A stretch of 64,000 nucleotides of DNA from Staphylococcus argensis (GTDB lineage: Bacteria > Bacillota > Bacilli > Staphylococcales > Staphylococcaceae). The position numbers and the translations under genes were made by a program. This document shows, piece after piece, positions 1 through 9,438 of the stretch (position 1 is its first letter; the number at the start of each line of letters is the position of its first letter). The notes under the pieces are model-generated. The model was given only the letters and a program-made list of their open reading frames with translations. It was not told where the DNA came from and did no database searches. The stretch covers positions 1 to 64,000 of the forward strand of contig NZ_PPPX01000011.1 in assembly GCF_002902305.1 (NCBI RefSeq). The letters are read 5' to 3'.

Positions 1-36
<36 letters not shown>

Positions 37-254
37 AAGTGTTTGATTAGCTCTATCAAGTGATGACAAACGATTTCATACTTTGTCGATTTCAACTTCG
101 AGCTTGTTCATTTACCGAAGTAAAATCACTTCGCTCTCAGTTTCATCTCCTCGTCTGCCAATCGTTTTCATTCACTAGCTATAATAAGTGTTTATTGGAA
201 TTAACGTTGACATATTGTCATTTAGTTTTCAATGTTCATTTCGGTTGCTAACTA

Positions 255-283
255 ATGTTAACATCTGTTTAACACGCTGTCAA
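255..283 (-). promoter_or_regulatory. Probable rRNA operon promoter, proximal (P2)
   Basis: On the minus strand a perfect -35 TTGACA (283-278) is followed after 17 bases by TAACAT (260-255). It lies about 220 bases upstream of the 16S gene, as expected for the second of a tandem pair of rrn promoters. The -35 and spacing are good; the -10 is moderate. Confidence 0.6.
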
Positions 284-423
284 CAAAAGTTTTCAATTTG
301 TTTTCAAGTGATTAACATCACTTTTACAATATTAAATTATAAAATTGATTTTAGCAAGTATAAGTTTTACACTTTTCTGTTACTCAACTTTATAATTTCT
401 ATGTCGTTTTTGACGACTTTTAT

Positions 424-452
424 AGAGTACCAAGAAAACAATGAAATGTCAA
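424..452 (-). promoter_or_regulatory. Probable rRNA operon promoter, distal (P1)
   Basis: On the minus strand TTGACA (452-447) is followed after 17 bases by TACTCT (429-424). With the site at 255-283 it forms a tandem pair upstream of 16S, the usual arrangement for Firmicute rrn operons. Transcription would run left into the rRNA. Confidence 0.6.
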
Positions 453-841
453 TAAAAGATTTCAACTTTTTTATTTAGCATTTCGTTCTTCATTTCTTTC
501 GACTCACAAGAACTAATTCTAACATCTATTTCGTATAATGCAAGTGATTTTCTTAACATTTATTAATAGAAGTTTACATCTTATCAGGCTATTATTCCAT
601 AATAAAGTTATACTACTATTATTCTTGAAGCGTAACTGAATTCAACCAAAGTGTTTTTTAAAGTTCCTACTAAGTGAGTTCAGCTCACTCTCGTTCTAAT
701 TTATTTATTCTATAGACCAGTTTCTAACATATGTCCACCCTAAATAATTCATTTTTACATTTGTGCATTCTTGCTATCACTTTATTCATCAAATCATAGG
801 ATAGTCGCACCTCTCTACCGAATCGAATTCTTCATCTCAAT
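453..841. other. Intergenic stretch without a recognised gene
   Basis: This AT-rich stretch lies between the rrn promoter region and the terminator of the apbC gene. I see no convincing ribosome-binding site with an open frame and no tRNA-like structure. Small open frames in 60-480 cover the rRNA leader and promoters and are not credible genes. Confidence 0.5.
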
Positions 842-876
842 ATAAAAAGACTAAGCAAGCACGATGCTTACTTAGC
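842..876 (-). terminator. Intrinsic terminator after apbC
   Basis: A 10-bp stem (851-860 with 866-875, one mismatch) and 5-base loop are followed on the minus strand by a T-rich run (850-842). It sits just downstream of the apbC stop codon. Confidence 0.85.
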
Positions 877-898
877 CCTACACTTTCTTTAAGAATTC

Positions 899-1969
899 TT
901 ATTCTTTATCAGAAGTTTTCTCAATGATACTTTGTGCCATTGATTGATAAATCTTACCTAGACGATCATCTGGTTGATAAATGGATGGCGCGAAATCATT
1001 TGGATCCCATGATGGCTGTTCTAATGGAAGTTGACCGAGAAGTTCTGTTTGCAACTCATCGGCAAGTTTCTCTCCGCCACCTTTACCAAAGACGTATTCT
1101 TTATTTCCTGTTTCTTTACTTTCGAAATAAGACATGTTTTCAATAACACCTAAGATAGAATGCTCAGTATGTTTCGCCATTGCACCTGCTCGAGCTGCAA
1201 CGAATGCTGCAGTAGGATGAGGTGTAGAAACGATAATCTCTTTACTAGATGGCAACATAGTATGCACGTCTAAAGCGACGTCACCTGTTCCTGGTGGTAA
1301 GTCGAGTAATAAGTAGTCGAGTTCGCCCCATTTCACTTCTGTGAAGAAACTCGTTAACATCTTACCTAACATAGGTCCGCGCCAAATCACTGGTGCATTC
1401 TCCTCTACGAAGAATGCCATTGAGATAACTTTAACTCCATGACGTTCAACAGGTACGATTTCTTTACCTTCCACAGCAGGTTTGCCCTCGATACCCATCA
1501 TGTCAGGTACACTGAAACCGTAAATATCAGCATCGACTAATCCTACTTTCTTACCTTCGCGTGCAAGTGAGACAGCTAAGTTGACTGCTACAGTAGATTT
1601 ACCTACCCCACCTTTACCAGATGCGATTGCGATAAATTCCACAGGATTGTCTTTAGATAATAGTCCTTCGATAGTTTGAGGTTCTTCTTTCTTCTTACCT
1701 GTGTATTTCTCTACAACTTCAGGTGGAAGTTCTTCGAAACGAATTCCCACAGTCTTCGCTCCGTTATCTTTCAATGTTTGCACGACTTTCATTTGTAAGT
1801 CTAATTGAGGCTGACCTCCAAGTTGTGCCATCGCTAGCTTAACACTAACATGGTCGATTTCCTCTTTAATTGAAATATTAACGATACCATCTGTTTCAGA
1901 TAATGGTACATTGATGATTGGATCTTTGATTTCCCCGACAAGTTCTTGAACTTGTTCTTTAGTTAACAC
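899..1969 (-). CDS. apbC: Mrp/ApbC-type P-loop ATPase, iron-sulfur cluster carrier
   Basis: A 356-residue cytosolic protein with an N-terminal DUF59/MIP18-like domain (about residues 1-90), then a Mrp/NBP35 ATPase domain. The deviant Walker A GKGGVGKS is at about residues 118-125. The family carries and transfers Fe-S clusters; in staphylococci it is called ApbC, and the Bacillus relative SalA acts as a regulator. I chose the GTG at 1969 because a GGGGGAA ribosome site lies six bases upstream; an ATG further out has no such site. The CxxC pair that binds the bridging cluster in many Mrp proteins is not visible after ENMSYF, where ESKETGNKEY is found instead. The gene is monocistronic with its own terminator. 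The family call is firm; the exact role is inferred. Confidence 0.88.
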   Translation of the reverse strand: MLTKEQVQELVGEIKDPIINVPLSETDGIVNISIKEEIDHVSVKLAMAQLGGQPQLDLQMKVVQTLKDNGAKTVGIRFEELPPEVVEKYTGKKKEEPQTIEGLLSKDNPVEFIAIASGKGGVGKSTVAVNLAVSLAREGKKVGLVDADIYGFSVPDMMGIEGKPAVEGKEIVPVERHGVKVISMAFFVEENAPVIWRGPMLGKMLTSFFTEVKWGELDYLLLDLPPGTGDVALDVHTMLPSSKEIIVSTPHPTAAFVAARAGAMAKHTEHSILGVIENMSYFESKETGNKEYVFGKGGGEKLADELQTELLGQLPLEQPSWDPNDFAPSIYQPDDRLGKIYQSMAQSIIEKTSDKE

Positions 1970-2116
1970 GATTAGTTCCCCCTCATGCAATATCTATAAC
2001 ATATGTATAGTTAACAAACGTTATTTGTATATGCTTCTAGTCCTAGTATATACGTTCATTATGCTTTATAAAAAGACTTAGCTCAATAGTTTCACACTAT
2101 TTTCTCGTAGTAAATG

Positions 2117-2572
2117 CTATTTTTTACGATTGAGGTTTTCACTATCTGGATAAAAGATTTCTTTACATAAAAACAGAAATCCTATAATAACTAATATTAC
2201 CCAGAAGTCGATATGAATATATTGATAGTGAATATGAATCACGAAATAAAACATAATAGTAGTCACGACATAAGAAATTAAGTGAAAAGTAATCCCTTGC
2301 AGATACTCACTTTCAGGCGCCCTTTTACGAAAATAGTCCATTAAATGTTCAACGACAAATAACGTGAAATATCCTAATACAATATAACTGCCGTAATAAA
2401 TCGAATTGTCGATGAAATTTTTATTATAAGTAAAATCGGCAAGATGGAAATAAATCAGTATACGACTTAACCCGAACAAGCCGAAACCTAAAAATGCTAA
2501 GAAGACTGCTCCTGATAAAACAAAAATAGAGAGCATGACTAGCGTGGTTAATAAATATCTAAAATATCTCAT
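2117..2572 (-). CDS. sepA: SepA-like multidrug efflux membrane protein
   Basis: A 151-residue integral membrane protein with about four hydrophobic helices. Its sequence (for example [22 protein letters not shown] and [13 protein letters not shown]) matches what I know of staphylococcal SepA, reported as a small antiseptic and dye efflux protein. It lies directly downstream of sdrM in the same direction, as in S. aureus, with about 80 bases between. ATG at 2572 is preferred: AGAGAGGTG lies eight bases upstream, and the GTG just before it is too close. SepA has no known catalytic motif, so function rests on family similarity. Confidence 0.8.
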   Translation of the reverse strand: MRYFRYLLTTLVMLSIFVLSGAVFLAFLGFGLFGLSRILIYFHLADFTYNKNFIDNSIYYGSYIVLGYFTLFVVEHLMDYFRKRAPESEYLQGITFHLISYVVTTIMFYFVIHIHYQYIHIDFWVILVIIGFLFLCKEIFYPDSENLNRKK

Positions 2573-2652
2573 CACTAATCACCTCTCTATTTGATTACTA
2601 ATATAAAGTTGAATTATTAAAATCGTTATTCTAAAGCTAAAGTCTTAAAATA

Positions 2653-3990
2653 TTAATTAAAGCTATGCTCGTGTCTATAGTAAATTGCCCATACAATAAA
2701 TAGAATGACGAGCAGTATTAATGTCGTAGCCAAAATATTATAAATGCTCAATGACATAAATGGTAAACTCATTGCATATAGTGCACCCATAACACTTGAA
2801 CCGATCAAGTTACCTAAGTTTTTAGTCAATGTATATAGAGACATCATACGTTTCATATTACTTGGATCTGTCTCTTCTTGGGTAATAACGCTATCTTTCG
2901 TATAGACCGTACCAAAGCTCACACCTGCAAGGATAAACGTAGCAGCCATGAACAACGGTGCATTGGTACCAAAGAATAAGAGTACACTACATACGAATAA
3001 AGCTGTAAATGCTGCAAGATACAGGCCTTTACGTGTAAGTTTTTCTTCAATCTTATGCAATGTAAAGTTTAACACAAGCCATGCCACTGAAATTGGGAAG
3101 ACTACAAAACCACTTTGTAACGGAGAAAGCCCGAGATGGTCTTGCAAGTACACCGGCATGTAAATATTATAGCCCATAAGCATAAAGGCATAGAGAAAGT
3201 CTGTAAAGAAGACGAGTCCAATCATCTTATTGAATTCTTTAACTGGTAAGAATAGACGTGACACCTGACTTTCTATACGCACTAACCAAATGATAGCGAC
3301 TACTGCCAAGATAATTGCAATAATCACACCATAGATTGGTAAATGGCCCATGATTGCAAGTAAGAGTAAAAAGATAAAGCAATAGAAGAGCGTTAGCCCT
3401 TTAATATCTAACTTGTTCTTTGTCGTAGTTGATTCGTTCTCGAAATGGAACGTAATAGCAACAAGTATAATCGCTAAGATAGCTATAGGTATATTAACAA
3501 AGAAGAGCCAATGCCAAGTAGCAAATTCCAAAATAGCGCCACCGAGTAATGGACCTATAATACTAGAGATGCCCCATACACTACCGACGATTCCCATAAT
3601 CTTATAACGTAGTGGTATCTCAAAGGCGAGCTTTGGAACAATTTGGCCTAAAGCCATCATAACACCAGCGCCTAAACCTTGAACTAAACGTGAGATAATG
3701 AGGAATGTAAAAGTAGGGCTCATTCCTGACATGAGACTACCAATAAGGAATAATGCTACACCCATAATCGTAATATAAAGAATACGCATGCGATCTAACA
3801 GTTCCCCTACGATAGGGTTAGCGATAACAATGGCTATGAAATAAACTGCAAACACTAATGAAATAGAGCTAGACACATTTAAGTCTTCTCTAATTGTGGG
3901 TAGACCTAAAGACACGATAGATGTCTCAATAGCTGACATAAACATGATGAGAATTAATGCAGCTACTACACCAATTGATTTCAGCTTCAT
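2653..3990 (-). CDS. sdrM: SdrM-like multidrug efflux MFS transporter
   Basis: A 445-residue major facilitator with 12-14 hydrophobic segments. The start MKLKSIGVVAALILIMFMS, the motif-C-like stretch GSVWGISSIIGPLLGG and the overall length match S. aureus SdrM, a drug:proton antiporter of the DHA2 type that exports norfloxacin and dyes. It is the first gene of a probable sdrM-sepA unit. The ATG has an AGGTGC ribosome site. Upstream (3991-4097) lies a perfect 10-bp palindrome at 4011-4020 that could be an operator. Substrates here are inferred from the family. Confidence 0.83.
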   Translation of the reverse strand: MKLKSIGVVAALILIMFMSAIETSIVSLGLPTIREDLNVSSSISLVFAVYFIAIVIANPIVGELLDRMRILYITIMGVALFLIGSLMSGMSPTFTFLIISRLVQGLGAGVMMALGQIVPKLAFEIPLRYKIMGIVGSVWGISSIIGPLLGGAILEFATWHWLFFVNIPIAILAIILVAITFHFENESTTTKNKLDIKGLTLFYCFIFLLLLAIMGHLPIYGVIIAIILAVVAIIWLVRIESQVSRLFLPVKEFNKMIGLVFFTDFLYAFMLMGYNIYMPVYLQDHLGLSPLQSGFVVFPISVAWLVLNFTLHKIEEKLTRKGLYLAAFTALFVCSVLLFFGTNAPLFMAATFILAGVSFGTVYTKDSVITQEETDPSNMKRMMSLYTLTKNLGNLIGSSVMGALYAMSLPFMSLSIYNILATTLILLVILFIVWAIYYRHEHSFN

Positions 3991-4097
3991 AAAGCACCTC
4001 CATATGTAATTTCACGTGAATACACTTTCGTGTGACGTTACTCATCATCATTTCAGAATTAATGGAGTAGCGCCTATTTTAAACCTGATATATTTTA

Positions 4098-4781
4098 TCA
4101 AATAAAGTAGACGATTGCTATAAAATGAAATGCTGAAGCCAAGACGATAAATAAATGCCAAATCATATGGAAATATGGGCGATCCTTTTGCGCATAAAAC
4201 CATGCACCTACAGTATAAGCTATGCCTCCAAATAAGATGAACAGCATAAATGGGATGGACGTTCGTGTTACGATAACTGGAATAAACAGTAAGCCTATCC
4301 AGCCCATGACTAGGTAAATGATTAAACTGAGTTTATGATTGACGTGTTTAGCTATCGACTTGTATAGAATTCCCCATATCGTAAGCCCCCATAGCAATAG
4401 CATGACGGACCAACCTATCCAGCCACCAACCACAATCATACAAACAGGTGTATACGTACCGGCAATAGCGACATAAATCATGCTATGATCGATAATACGA
4501 AGGATATACTTATGCAAAGAATCGTTAGCCATCGTGTGGTAAATGGTTGACGACAAGAACATCAGAAAGATGCTAATCACATAAATCGATACACTAAATG
4601 ACTCAAGAATTGAACCTCCTATATAGCTACTAACTGCTGCATAGGGTAGAGCACACAAAGTAATTAAAGCTGCTGCTCCGTGAGATACACTATTGCCTAT
4701 TTCTTCTCCGAATGATAACGGAATGATTTCTTTGAATGCACTTCTTACCTTTTTAGTCTTGCCTTTAGTCATATCTTGCAT
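4098..4781 (-). CDS. Hemolysin III (PAQR/TrhA) family membrane protein
   Basis: A 227-residue protein with about seven membrane helices. It shows the family's putative metal-binding pattern: an early SVSHG, an SSTIYH in the middle, and HxxxH plus a further His in the last helices (HMIWH...FHF). The family includes Bacillus cereus hemolysin III and the TrhA proteins that affect membrane energetics and fatty-acid homeostasis; a lytic role is not shown for staphylococci. It starts 18 bases downstream of the uap stop codon on the same strand, with GGTGGAG upstream of the ATG, so co-transcription is likely. Confidence 0.85.
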   Translation of the reverse strand: MQDMTKGKTKKVRSAFKEIIPLSFGEEIGNSVSHGAAALITLCALPYAAVSSYIGGSILESFSVSIYVISIFLMFLSSTIYHTMANDSLHKYILRIIDHSMIYVAIAGTYTPVCMIVVGGWIGWSVMLLLWGLTIWGILYKSIAKHVNHKLSLIIYLVMGWIGLLFIPVIVTRTSIPFMLFILFGGIAYTVGAWFYAQKDRPYFHMIWHLFIVLASAFHFIAIVYFI

Positions 4782-4799
4782 TGCATCTCCACCTTATTC

Positions 4800-5984
4800 T
4801 TACACTAAGCCTAGTCGTTTTAAATCTTTAGTCGCAGTTTCTACACTATCTTTCCCCTCTTTGTTCTTAAGAGGTGAAAATTCTTCATCTCGTGGAACCT
4901 GCAATGTGATAAAGCTTGTATCATATTTAAATATATCAAAGTAAAATAGTTCAAATTTCAAAGTTGGTTGTTTAATCACACCGAAATCTTCATCGAGCTG
5001 CTCTAATTCTTTAACAGCAAGATGATATGGTAATGGTCGATCTACAACATTATCAATAAAGGCAAGTTTGAAAGCGTGAATACCTATATTTGCGTTGTCG
5101 AATTGGTTGGCAATCTCTGGATCTAGTTCAGAGTATTCTAGCACTGTGTCTTTATGATCTTTATTGACAAGTCTACCTACACTTTCACCTGATTTCGGTT
5201 GAATCGATTTCGTTGTTACGTCTTTACTATGGTGATAAGTAAATCCAGCAAACAACGGATCCAATACTTTTACTAATACATTGTCGACGTTGTTGAGATA
5301 GATATACTCAATACCTAGCTCTTGCATATCTTGAAGATAACCTGCTTTAGCTAGCGACTTAAAGACGCCACCGTTGCCATTTGGTGTCTCTAGAATGTTG
5401 TTTTCCACATCTAAAACGAGTTTACCTTCTTTAGATAAAGCAACGATGTTATCTTGTTTAAATATATGTATATAATCTTTGTCGTAGCCAAAATAGTTTT
5501 TATCTTCGAGATATAAACGTGTTTGATTATCATTGATATCACTTGTCATGATATACCAATGAACTTTAGTTCCAGTACGTTCAGCAAGCTGGATGAGCTG
5601 ACGTGCTTGCAGTTCAAATAAGCTTACACCTTCAATTTCAAATGTTCCTTTAGGCCCTTTGTAACCAAGTCGTGTGCCTTGTCCTCCTGCGAGTAAGACA
5701 ACCGCAAACTTGCCGTCTTTAATTGCTTCTAAACCAATATCTTCATACTGTTTCGTTTCCTCTTCAGTCAATTGAGATTTAACATCATATTGAACTTCAG
5801 AAACGTTGGAAACATCGTTAATCATTTCTTTGTTGAGATATAAATCTTCGTACATATCATTAATTTCATCTAAATCAAGTTCGTCTACTTTGTCTTCTAA
5901 AGCTTCTTTTTCATTAGAACTCATTAATTTTTCATATTCAATTAAGTGTTCTTGTCCATGTTTCTCTAAGCTTTTCTTGTCCAC
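4800..5984 (-). CDS. UDPGP-family UDP-sugar pyrophosphorylase (UAP type)
   Basis: A 394-residue cytosolic nucleotidyltransferase. It carries the UDPGP signature [16 protein letters not shown] (nucleotide-binding loop) and the GNGG motif (TPNGNGG), followed by LNNVDN in the catalytic core. Family members make UDP-GlcNAc or UDP-glucose from UTP and the sugar phosphate. The usual bacterial enzymes are GlmU and GalU, so this eukaryote-like paralogue is probably an extra enzyme whose substrate I cannot fix. I chose GTG at 5984, giving a length close to the S. aureus homologue as I recall it; a GGGAG site lies upstream. The ATG further out would add residues not expected in the family. Confidence 0.82.
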   Translation of the reverse strand: MDKKSLEKHGQEHLIEYEKLMSSNEKEALEDKVDELDLDEINDMYEDLYLNKEMINDVSNVSEVQYDVKSQLTEEETKQYEDIGLEAIKDGKFAVVLLAGGQGTRLGYKGPKGTFEIEGVSLFELQARQLIQLAERTGTKVHWYIMTSDINDNQTRLYLEDKNYFGYDKDYIHIFKQDNIVALSKEGKLVLDVENNILETPNGNGGVFKSLAKAGYLQDMQELGIEYIYLNNVDNVLVKVLDPLFAGFTYHHSKDVTTKSIQPKSGESVGRLVNKDHKDTVLEYSELDPEIANQFDNANIGIHAFKLAFIDNVVDRPLPYHLAVKELEQLDEDFGVIKQPTLKFELFYFDIFKYDTSFITLQVPRDEEFSPLKNKEGKDSVETATKDLKRLGLV

Positions 5985-6063
5985 TTGTACTTTCTCTCCC
6001 TTACCTATCATTCGTTTGTTATGCTGTATTTTATTAAAAATTCTTATATATTCAATCTTTCAT

Positions 6064-6570
6064 TCATTTTAACATATTATAGAATACCTCTTGCCAAAAC
6101 GAACTAAACAAGAGATAAACCGCTCCTATCGTCAAGGCTGTAGCTAACGCTGTATCAACAGCACCGCCTGTCTTGAAAGTCACTGGAAACTTAACATTTA
6201 TCGGCAAAGGATACAACAATTTCACTCCTCGTGGTGTAAGCATATCTAATATAATATGTGAAATCATGCCTGCAATAATTGCAGTTGCATAGTAATTAGG
6301 TGTTTGAAGAAGATACAGTAATATTCCTACGAAAGCGATAAAACTAAGAGAGTGAGTAAAGGTTCGGTGGCCAAATAGTAGACGAATGACCCAACTGAGG
6401 AGTTTAAACTTTCTTCCAACTTTACTACGAGTATGACAAATATCAGGAAAGATACTACTTAACGCGGCTAAAGTTACAAGTGTGATTGAGGTGAAGATGT
6501 CAGTATCATAATAGGATACTAAACCTGCACCCACTAGGATGCCACAAGATAGATGTGTCTTACCTGTCAT
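6064..6570 (-). CDS. YdjM-like membrane-bound metal-dependent hydrolase family protein
   Basis: A 168-residue membrane protein of the DUF457/YdjM family. It keeps conserved His and Asp residues: H5 near the start, FPDICH, FGHRTFTHS and MISHIILDMLTPRG. In this family these residues form a predicted metal site facing the membrane, and some E. coli members are LexA-controlled. The ATG has a strong AAAGGAG site. No SOS box is obvious upstream. The substrate is unknown and the gene appears to stand alone. Confidence 0.8.
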   Translation of the reverse strand: MTGKTHLSCGILVGAGLVSYYDTDIFTSITLVTLAALSSIFPDICHTRSKVGRKFKLLSWVIRLLFGHRTFTHSLSFIAFVGILLYLLQTPNYYATAIIAGMISHIILDMLTPRGVKLLYPLPINVKFPVTFKTGGAVDTALATALTIGAVYLLFSSFWQEVFYNMLK

Positions 6571-6856
6571 AACTGATACTCCTTTAAGATATCTTTTATT
6601 CTATCACATCTCACCTCTAAACGCGAACATACTTTCGCTTTTTTAGTATGGTAAAATTTACACCGTCATCATACCGCCTAAATTTCATCTCTAAAACTTC
6701 GCAAGATGATGTATTCAGTTTCGAAGATTAAACAGCGAATAATCGCTCAATGACGCGTCTGTGACACATTTATGATAACTACAGCCAAATGCTTGAAACC
6801 GATTGCATATTCTTTTATGATGAAATTACAAACTAATTAAAGGATGTGTTCAAGTT

Positions 6857-7117
6857 ATGGCAATGACTGTTAAGAAAGATAATAATGAGGTTAATATTCA
6901 ATGGCGCGTTGCAGATATTAAGATCCCTACAAGTGAAATTCAAAACATTTCACAAGATCAAGACATCCACGCAGTACCTAAATTAGATGCTGATAAAGTA
7001 TCTCGTATCGGTTCAACTTTCGGTAAGACAAATCGCGTTATTATCGATACTAACGACCATGAATACATTATTTATACGCACAATGACCAAAAGGTTTATA
7101 ACGAATTAACGAAATAA
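6857..7117 (+). CDS. SunI/YnzG-family small PH-like protein
   Basis: An 86-residue protein with no signal peptide. It resembles the small bacterial PH-like fold proteins annotated as SunI/YnzG in staphylococci: an IKIPTSEI strand, then [18 protein letters not shown] and YIIYTHN. The name comes from the sublancin immunity protein SunI, but this protein lacks an obvious N-terminal membrane helix, so immunity should not be assumed. An AAAGGATG site precedes the ATG. It is followed by its own terminator and is not in an operon. Confidence 0.7.
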   Translation: MAMTVKKDNNEVNIQWRVADIKIPTSEIQNISQDQDIHAVPKLDADKVSRIGSTFGKTNRVIIDTNDHEYIIYTHNDQKVYNELTK

Positions 7118-7150
7118 AGAGAATCTCAATTTGACGCATAAATAATACTC

Positions 7151-7181
7151 CAGGCATCCATCACGGATGCCTTTCTTTTTA
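7151..7181 (+). terminator. Intrinsic terminator after the SunI-like gene
   Basis: An 8-bp perfect stem (AGGCATCC with GGATGCCT) with a 5-base loop is followed by TTCTTTTTA on the plus strand. Confidence 0.88.
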
Positions 7182-7186
7182 TGTGA

Positions 7187-7204
7187 GATGATCACTTTAT
7201 CATC
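7187..7204. promoter_or_regulatory. Weak Fur-box-like inverted repeat upstream of the heme oxygenase gene
   Basis: GATGAT (7187-7192) and ATCATC (7199-7204) form an inverted repeat spaced by six bases. The outer hexamers resemble the ends of the 19-bp Fur consensus, but the centre does not. It sits about 40 bases upstream of the isdI-like start. It is a candidate only. Confidence 0.25.
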
Positions 7205-7242
7205 ACACATCATCTTAAAAACTATAAGAGGAGGATATAAGT

Positions 7243-7551
7243 ATGTATGTTGTAACAAATAGAATTGATCTTAAAACAGGTTATGCTGAAAAATTGGCGC
7301 CAATGTTTACTAAAAATAGTGGAATCAAAGAAATGAAAGGTTTTGTACGCACAGAAGTATGGCAAATTGATAACGAAGAATCATATGACCAACTTTACGT
7401 CAATACGTGGTGGGATACTGAAGAAGATTTCAATGCTTGGCGTAATAGTGATGCTTTCAAGAATGCTCATAAGGGTTCGAAAAAATCTGAAGAATCACCT
7501 GTTCTTAATAATGAAATTGTGAAAGCACACGTGTTAACACAATTAGATTAA
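7243..7551 (+). CDS. isdI: IsdG/IsdI-type heme-degrading monooxygenase
   Basis: A 102-residue ABM-fold protein. The three residues essential in S. aureus IsdG/IsdI (Asn, Trp, His) fall at N6, W66 and H76, the same numbers as in IsdI, and FNAWRNSDAFKNAHK closely follows the family helix. It should open the heme ring in the cytosol and release iron, giving staphylobilin-type products. The remaining sequence is rather diverged from IsdG and IsdI of S. aureus. The gene stands alone, without isd surface or transport genes in the window. An AGAGGAGG site precedes the ATG. The family is firm; physiological heme use is inferred. Confidence 0.8.
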   Translation: MYVVTNRIDLKTGYAEKLAPMFTKNSGIKEMKGFVRTEVWQIDNEESYDQLYVNTWWDTEEDFNAWRNSDAFKNAHKGSKKSEESPVLNNEIVKAHVLTQLD

Positions 7552-7568
7552 ATATTACTATGCGAATT

Positions 7569-7607
7569 CCTTACAGAATGATATTGACTTCTGTAAGGAT
7601 TTTTTTA
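7569..7607 (+). terminator. Intrinsic terminator after isdI-like gene
   Basis: A 10-bp perfect stem (7569-7578 with 7589-7598) and a 10-base loop are followed by a run of seven T residues. Confidence 0.9.
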
Positions 7608-7707
7608 ATAGCTTGGCTTACAAAAATTGATAAAGCGCTATATTCCTAGTATCTCCTAGTCTAGTTATGAAATCGCTATTTCAATAATCCTTTTCCTCCT
7701 TTTACAA

Positions 7708-7744
7708 AAAGAAAAAGGACAGAAACCAAGATCGATTTCTGTCC
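7708..7744 (-). terminator. Intrinsic terminator after yjiH-like gene
   Basis: A 9-bp perfect stem (7717-7725 with 7736-7744) is followed on the minus strand by a T-rich tract. It lies 13 bases past the stop codon of the membrane protein gene. Confidence 0.88.
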
Positions 7745-7757
7745 CTCACATTTTAAC

Positions 7758-9131
7758 TTAACTAAAGTAGAGATGAGCCATAAGAGAAATAATTGGCAAC
7801 GCGATAATCGTTCTGATTAAGAAAATCACAAAAAGTCTAAAGATACTCACTGGAATCTTAGAACCTAGAATCACTCCGCCTACTTCTGAGAGATAGATTA
7901 ACTGAGTGATACTTAACGCACCAATCGTAAATAGCGTAATCTCACTATGGGCACCATCGATTAAGATTGACGGTAAGAACATATCTGCAAAACCGATTAA
8001 GATCGTTTCAGAAGCATGCGTAGCTTCTGGAATTTGCAATAGTTCAAGATATGGTACGAAAGGTTTCCCAATAAATTGGAATACTGACGTATAAGTCGCA
8101 ATGACTGTGGCTAGTGTACCTATACTCATCACTATCGGCAAGATGACAAACCACATATCAATAACCGTCTTAAATCCAGATTTAAAGAATTCAACAAAGT
8201 TAGGTGCTTCAATTCCAGTTTGTGTAGCTTGGTCAAAACCATGCTTTAAAGGATTCGTACCTTCTGGTAATTGCTCTTGACGCGCTTCCTCAGATACATC
8301 TTGTGCATACTCATCGGGAATGCGATTGAGCGGCCAAATACGCGGCAAGATAAATGCACAAACAATACATGACACGATGACAGTAAAGTAGAAATAGAAG
8401 AAATGTTTCTGCATATGTACCGTTTGCGCAATAACGATCGCAAAAGTTAACGATACAACACTAAATGTCGTTGAAATCACTGTCGCCTCACGACGAGAAT
8501 ATATTCCTTTCTCGTACTGTCTACTCGTGATCAATACGCCTACCGTACCGTCACCGATGAATGAGGCCAAGTTATCGACGGTTGAACGACCTGGCAGAGT
8601 GAATAAAGGGCGCATTACAGGTCTGAAGATCGGGCCTAATAATTCGAGTAAACCGTATTCCATCAATAGTGGAAGGAATAACGCAGCGAAGAAGAATACA
8701 GATACGAGTGTCGGGAGTAAATCTCCAAAGACGAGACCACCAGTATCTTCTGAATAAATCATCTTCGACCCTGCTTTGAGATAGACCATCCACACAAACA
8801 CTACTGCGAGAAGACGTAAGATGAGCCAAATCCAACTCACATTGAAAGCGTCGTTAAGCAGTTGGCCTTTCTTTAATTTATGACGTAAAAAGATAGAACA
8901 AATCACAGAAATGATACCTGATAAAGTCACAATCGCGACGATAAGTAGTGGCATCGCTGGTCCGATTAAATCTTTGAGTAAGCTTGCCAAGTATGCCACT
9001 GGTAATGACGTTTGTGATTCTCCGTCCATCTTTACAGGTATAGGAATTAAAAATAAAATTATCCCAATCAAGGACATAGTTATAAATTTGAAACGACCTT
9101 TACGTATTTGTTTATTACTATAGTCTTTCAC
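7758..9131 (-). CDS. YjiH-family membrane protein with nucleoside-recognition (Gate) domains
   Basis: A 457-residue polytopic membrane protein of the YjiH type, with two Gate/nucleoside-recognition-like regions. The first includes FIGDGTVGVLITSRQYEKG (about residues 190-210). The second half includes ETILIGFADMFLPSILIDG and ITLFTIGALSITQLIYLSEVG. A soluble loop lies at about 260-310. Such proteins resemble spore-maturation and nucleoside-transport membrane proteins, but the substrate is not known. The start is a GTG at 9131 with AAAGGTG upstream; the nearby ATG is out of frame. It is a single-gene unit. Confidence 0.78.
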   Translation of the reverse strand: MKDYSNKQIRKGRFKFITMSLIGIILFLIPIPVKMDGESQTSLPVAYLASLLKDLIGPAMPLLIVAIVTLSGIISVICSIFLRHKLKKGQLLNDAFNVSWIWLILRLLAVVFVWMVYLKAGSKMIYSEDTGGLVFGDLLPTLVSVFFFAALFLPLLMEYGLLELLGPIFRPVMRPLFTLPGRSTVDNLASFIGDGTVGVLITSRQYEKGIYSRREATVISTTFSVVSLTFAIVIAQTVHMQKHFFYFYFTVIVSCIVCAFILPRIWPLNRIPDEYAQDVSEEARQEQLPEGTNPLKHGFDQATQTGIEAPNFVEFFKSGFKTVIDMWFVILPIVMSIGTLATVIATYTSVFQFIGKPFVPYLELLQIPEATHASETILIGFADMFLPSILIDGAHSEITLFTIGALSITQLIYLSEVGGVILGSKIPVSIFRLFVIFLIRTIIALPIISLMAHLYFS

Positions 9132-9389
9132 TTTCCATCACCTTTCCGGTGTTACCTCAATATTAACAACGAATATAATTATAACTCATTATGTATAAAT
9201 ATGTATAGAACTTAAAGGAAATTTGTTCTTAATATTACTCATATTCTATTTAAGTTTCATAATATATATTCAAGTATGTTACTACTGTATAGGATTACGA
9301 CTACTTATTCAATTATTGTTGAAAAACGATGCCTTCTTGTCATTCAATTTTACACTTATTTAACCCTCTAACCTTTGAAATTTAAACAA
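9132..9389. other. Intergenic stretch, AT-rich, no gene seen
   Basis: This stretch lies upstream of the yjiH-like gene and downstream of the staphyloferrin terminator. It presumably holds the yjiH promoter, but I could not pick one site over others. No open frame with a ribosome site is visible. Confidence 0.45.
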
Positions 9390-9438
9390 ACAAAAAAGGA
9401 ACACAACAGGCATTATAGTGACTTGACTGTTGTGTTCC
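9390..9438 (-). terminator. Probable terminator of the sfaBC operon
   Basis: A perfect 12-bp stem (9398-9409 with 9427-9438) with a 17-base loop is followed on the minus strand by TTTTTTG. It is about 190 bases past the sfaC stop, and no other gene lies between. Confidence 0.75.

Noticed and set aside
60-478. Small open frames on the plus strand upstream of 16S rRNA
   Set aside because: They run across the rRNA leader and both promoters on the opposite strand and have no ribosome-binding site.
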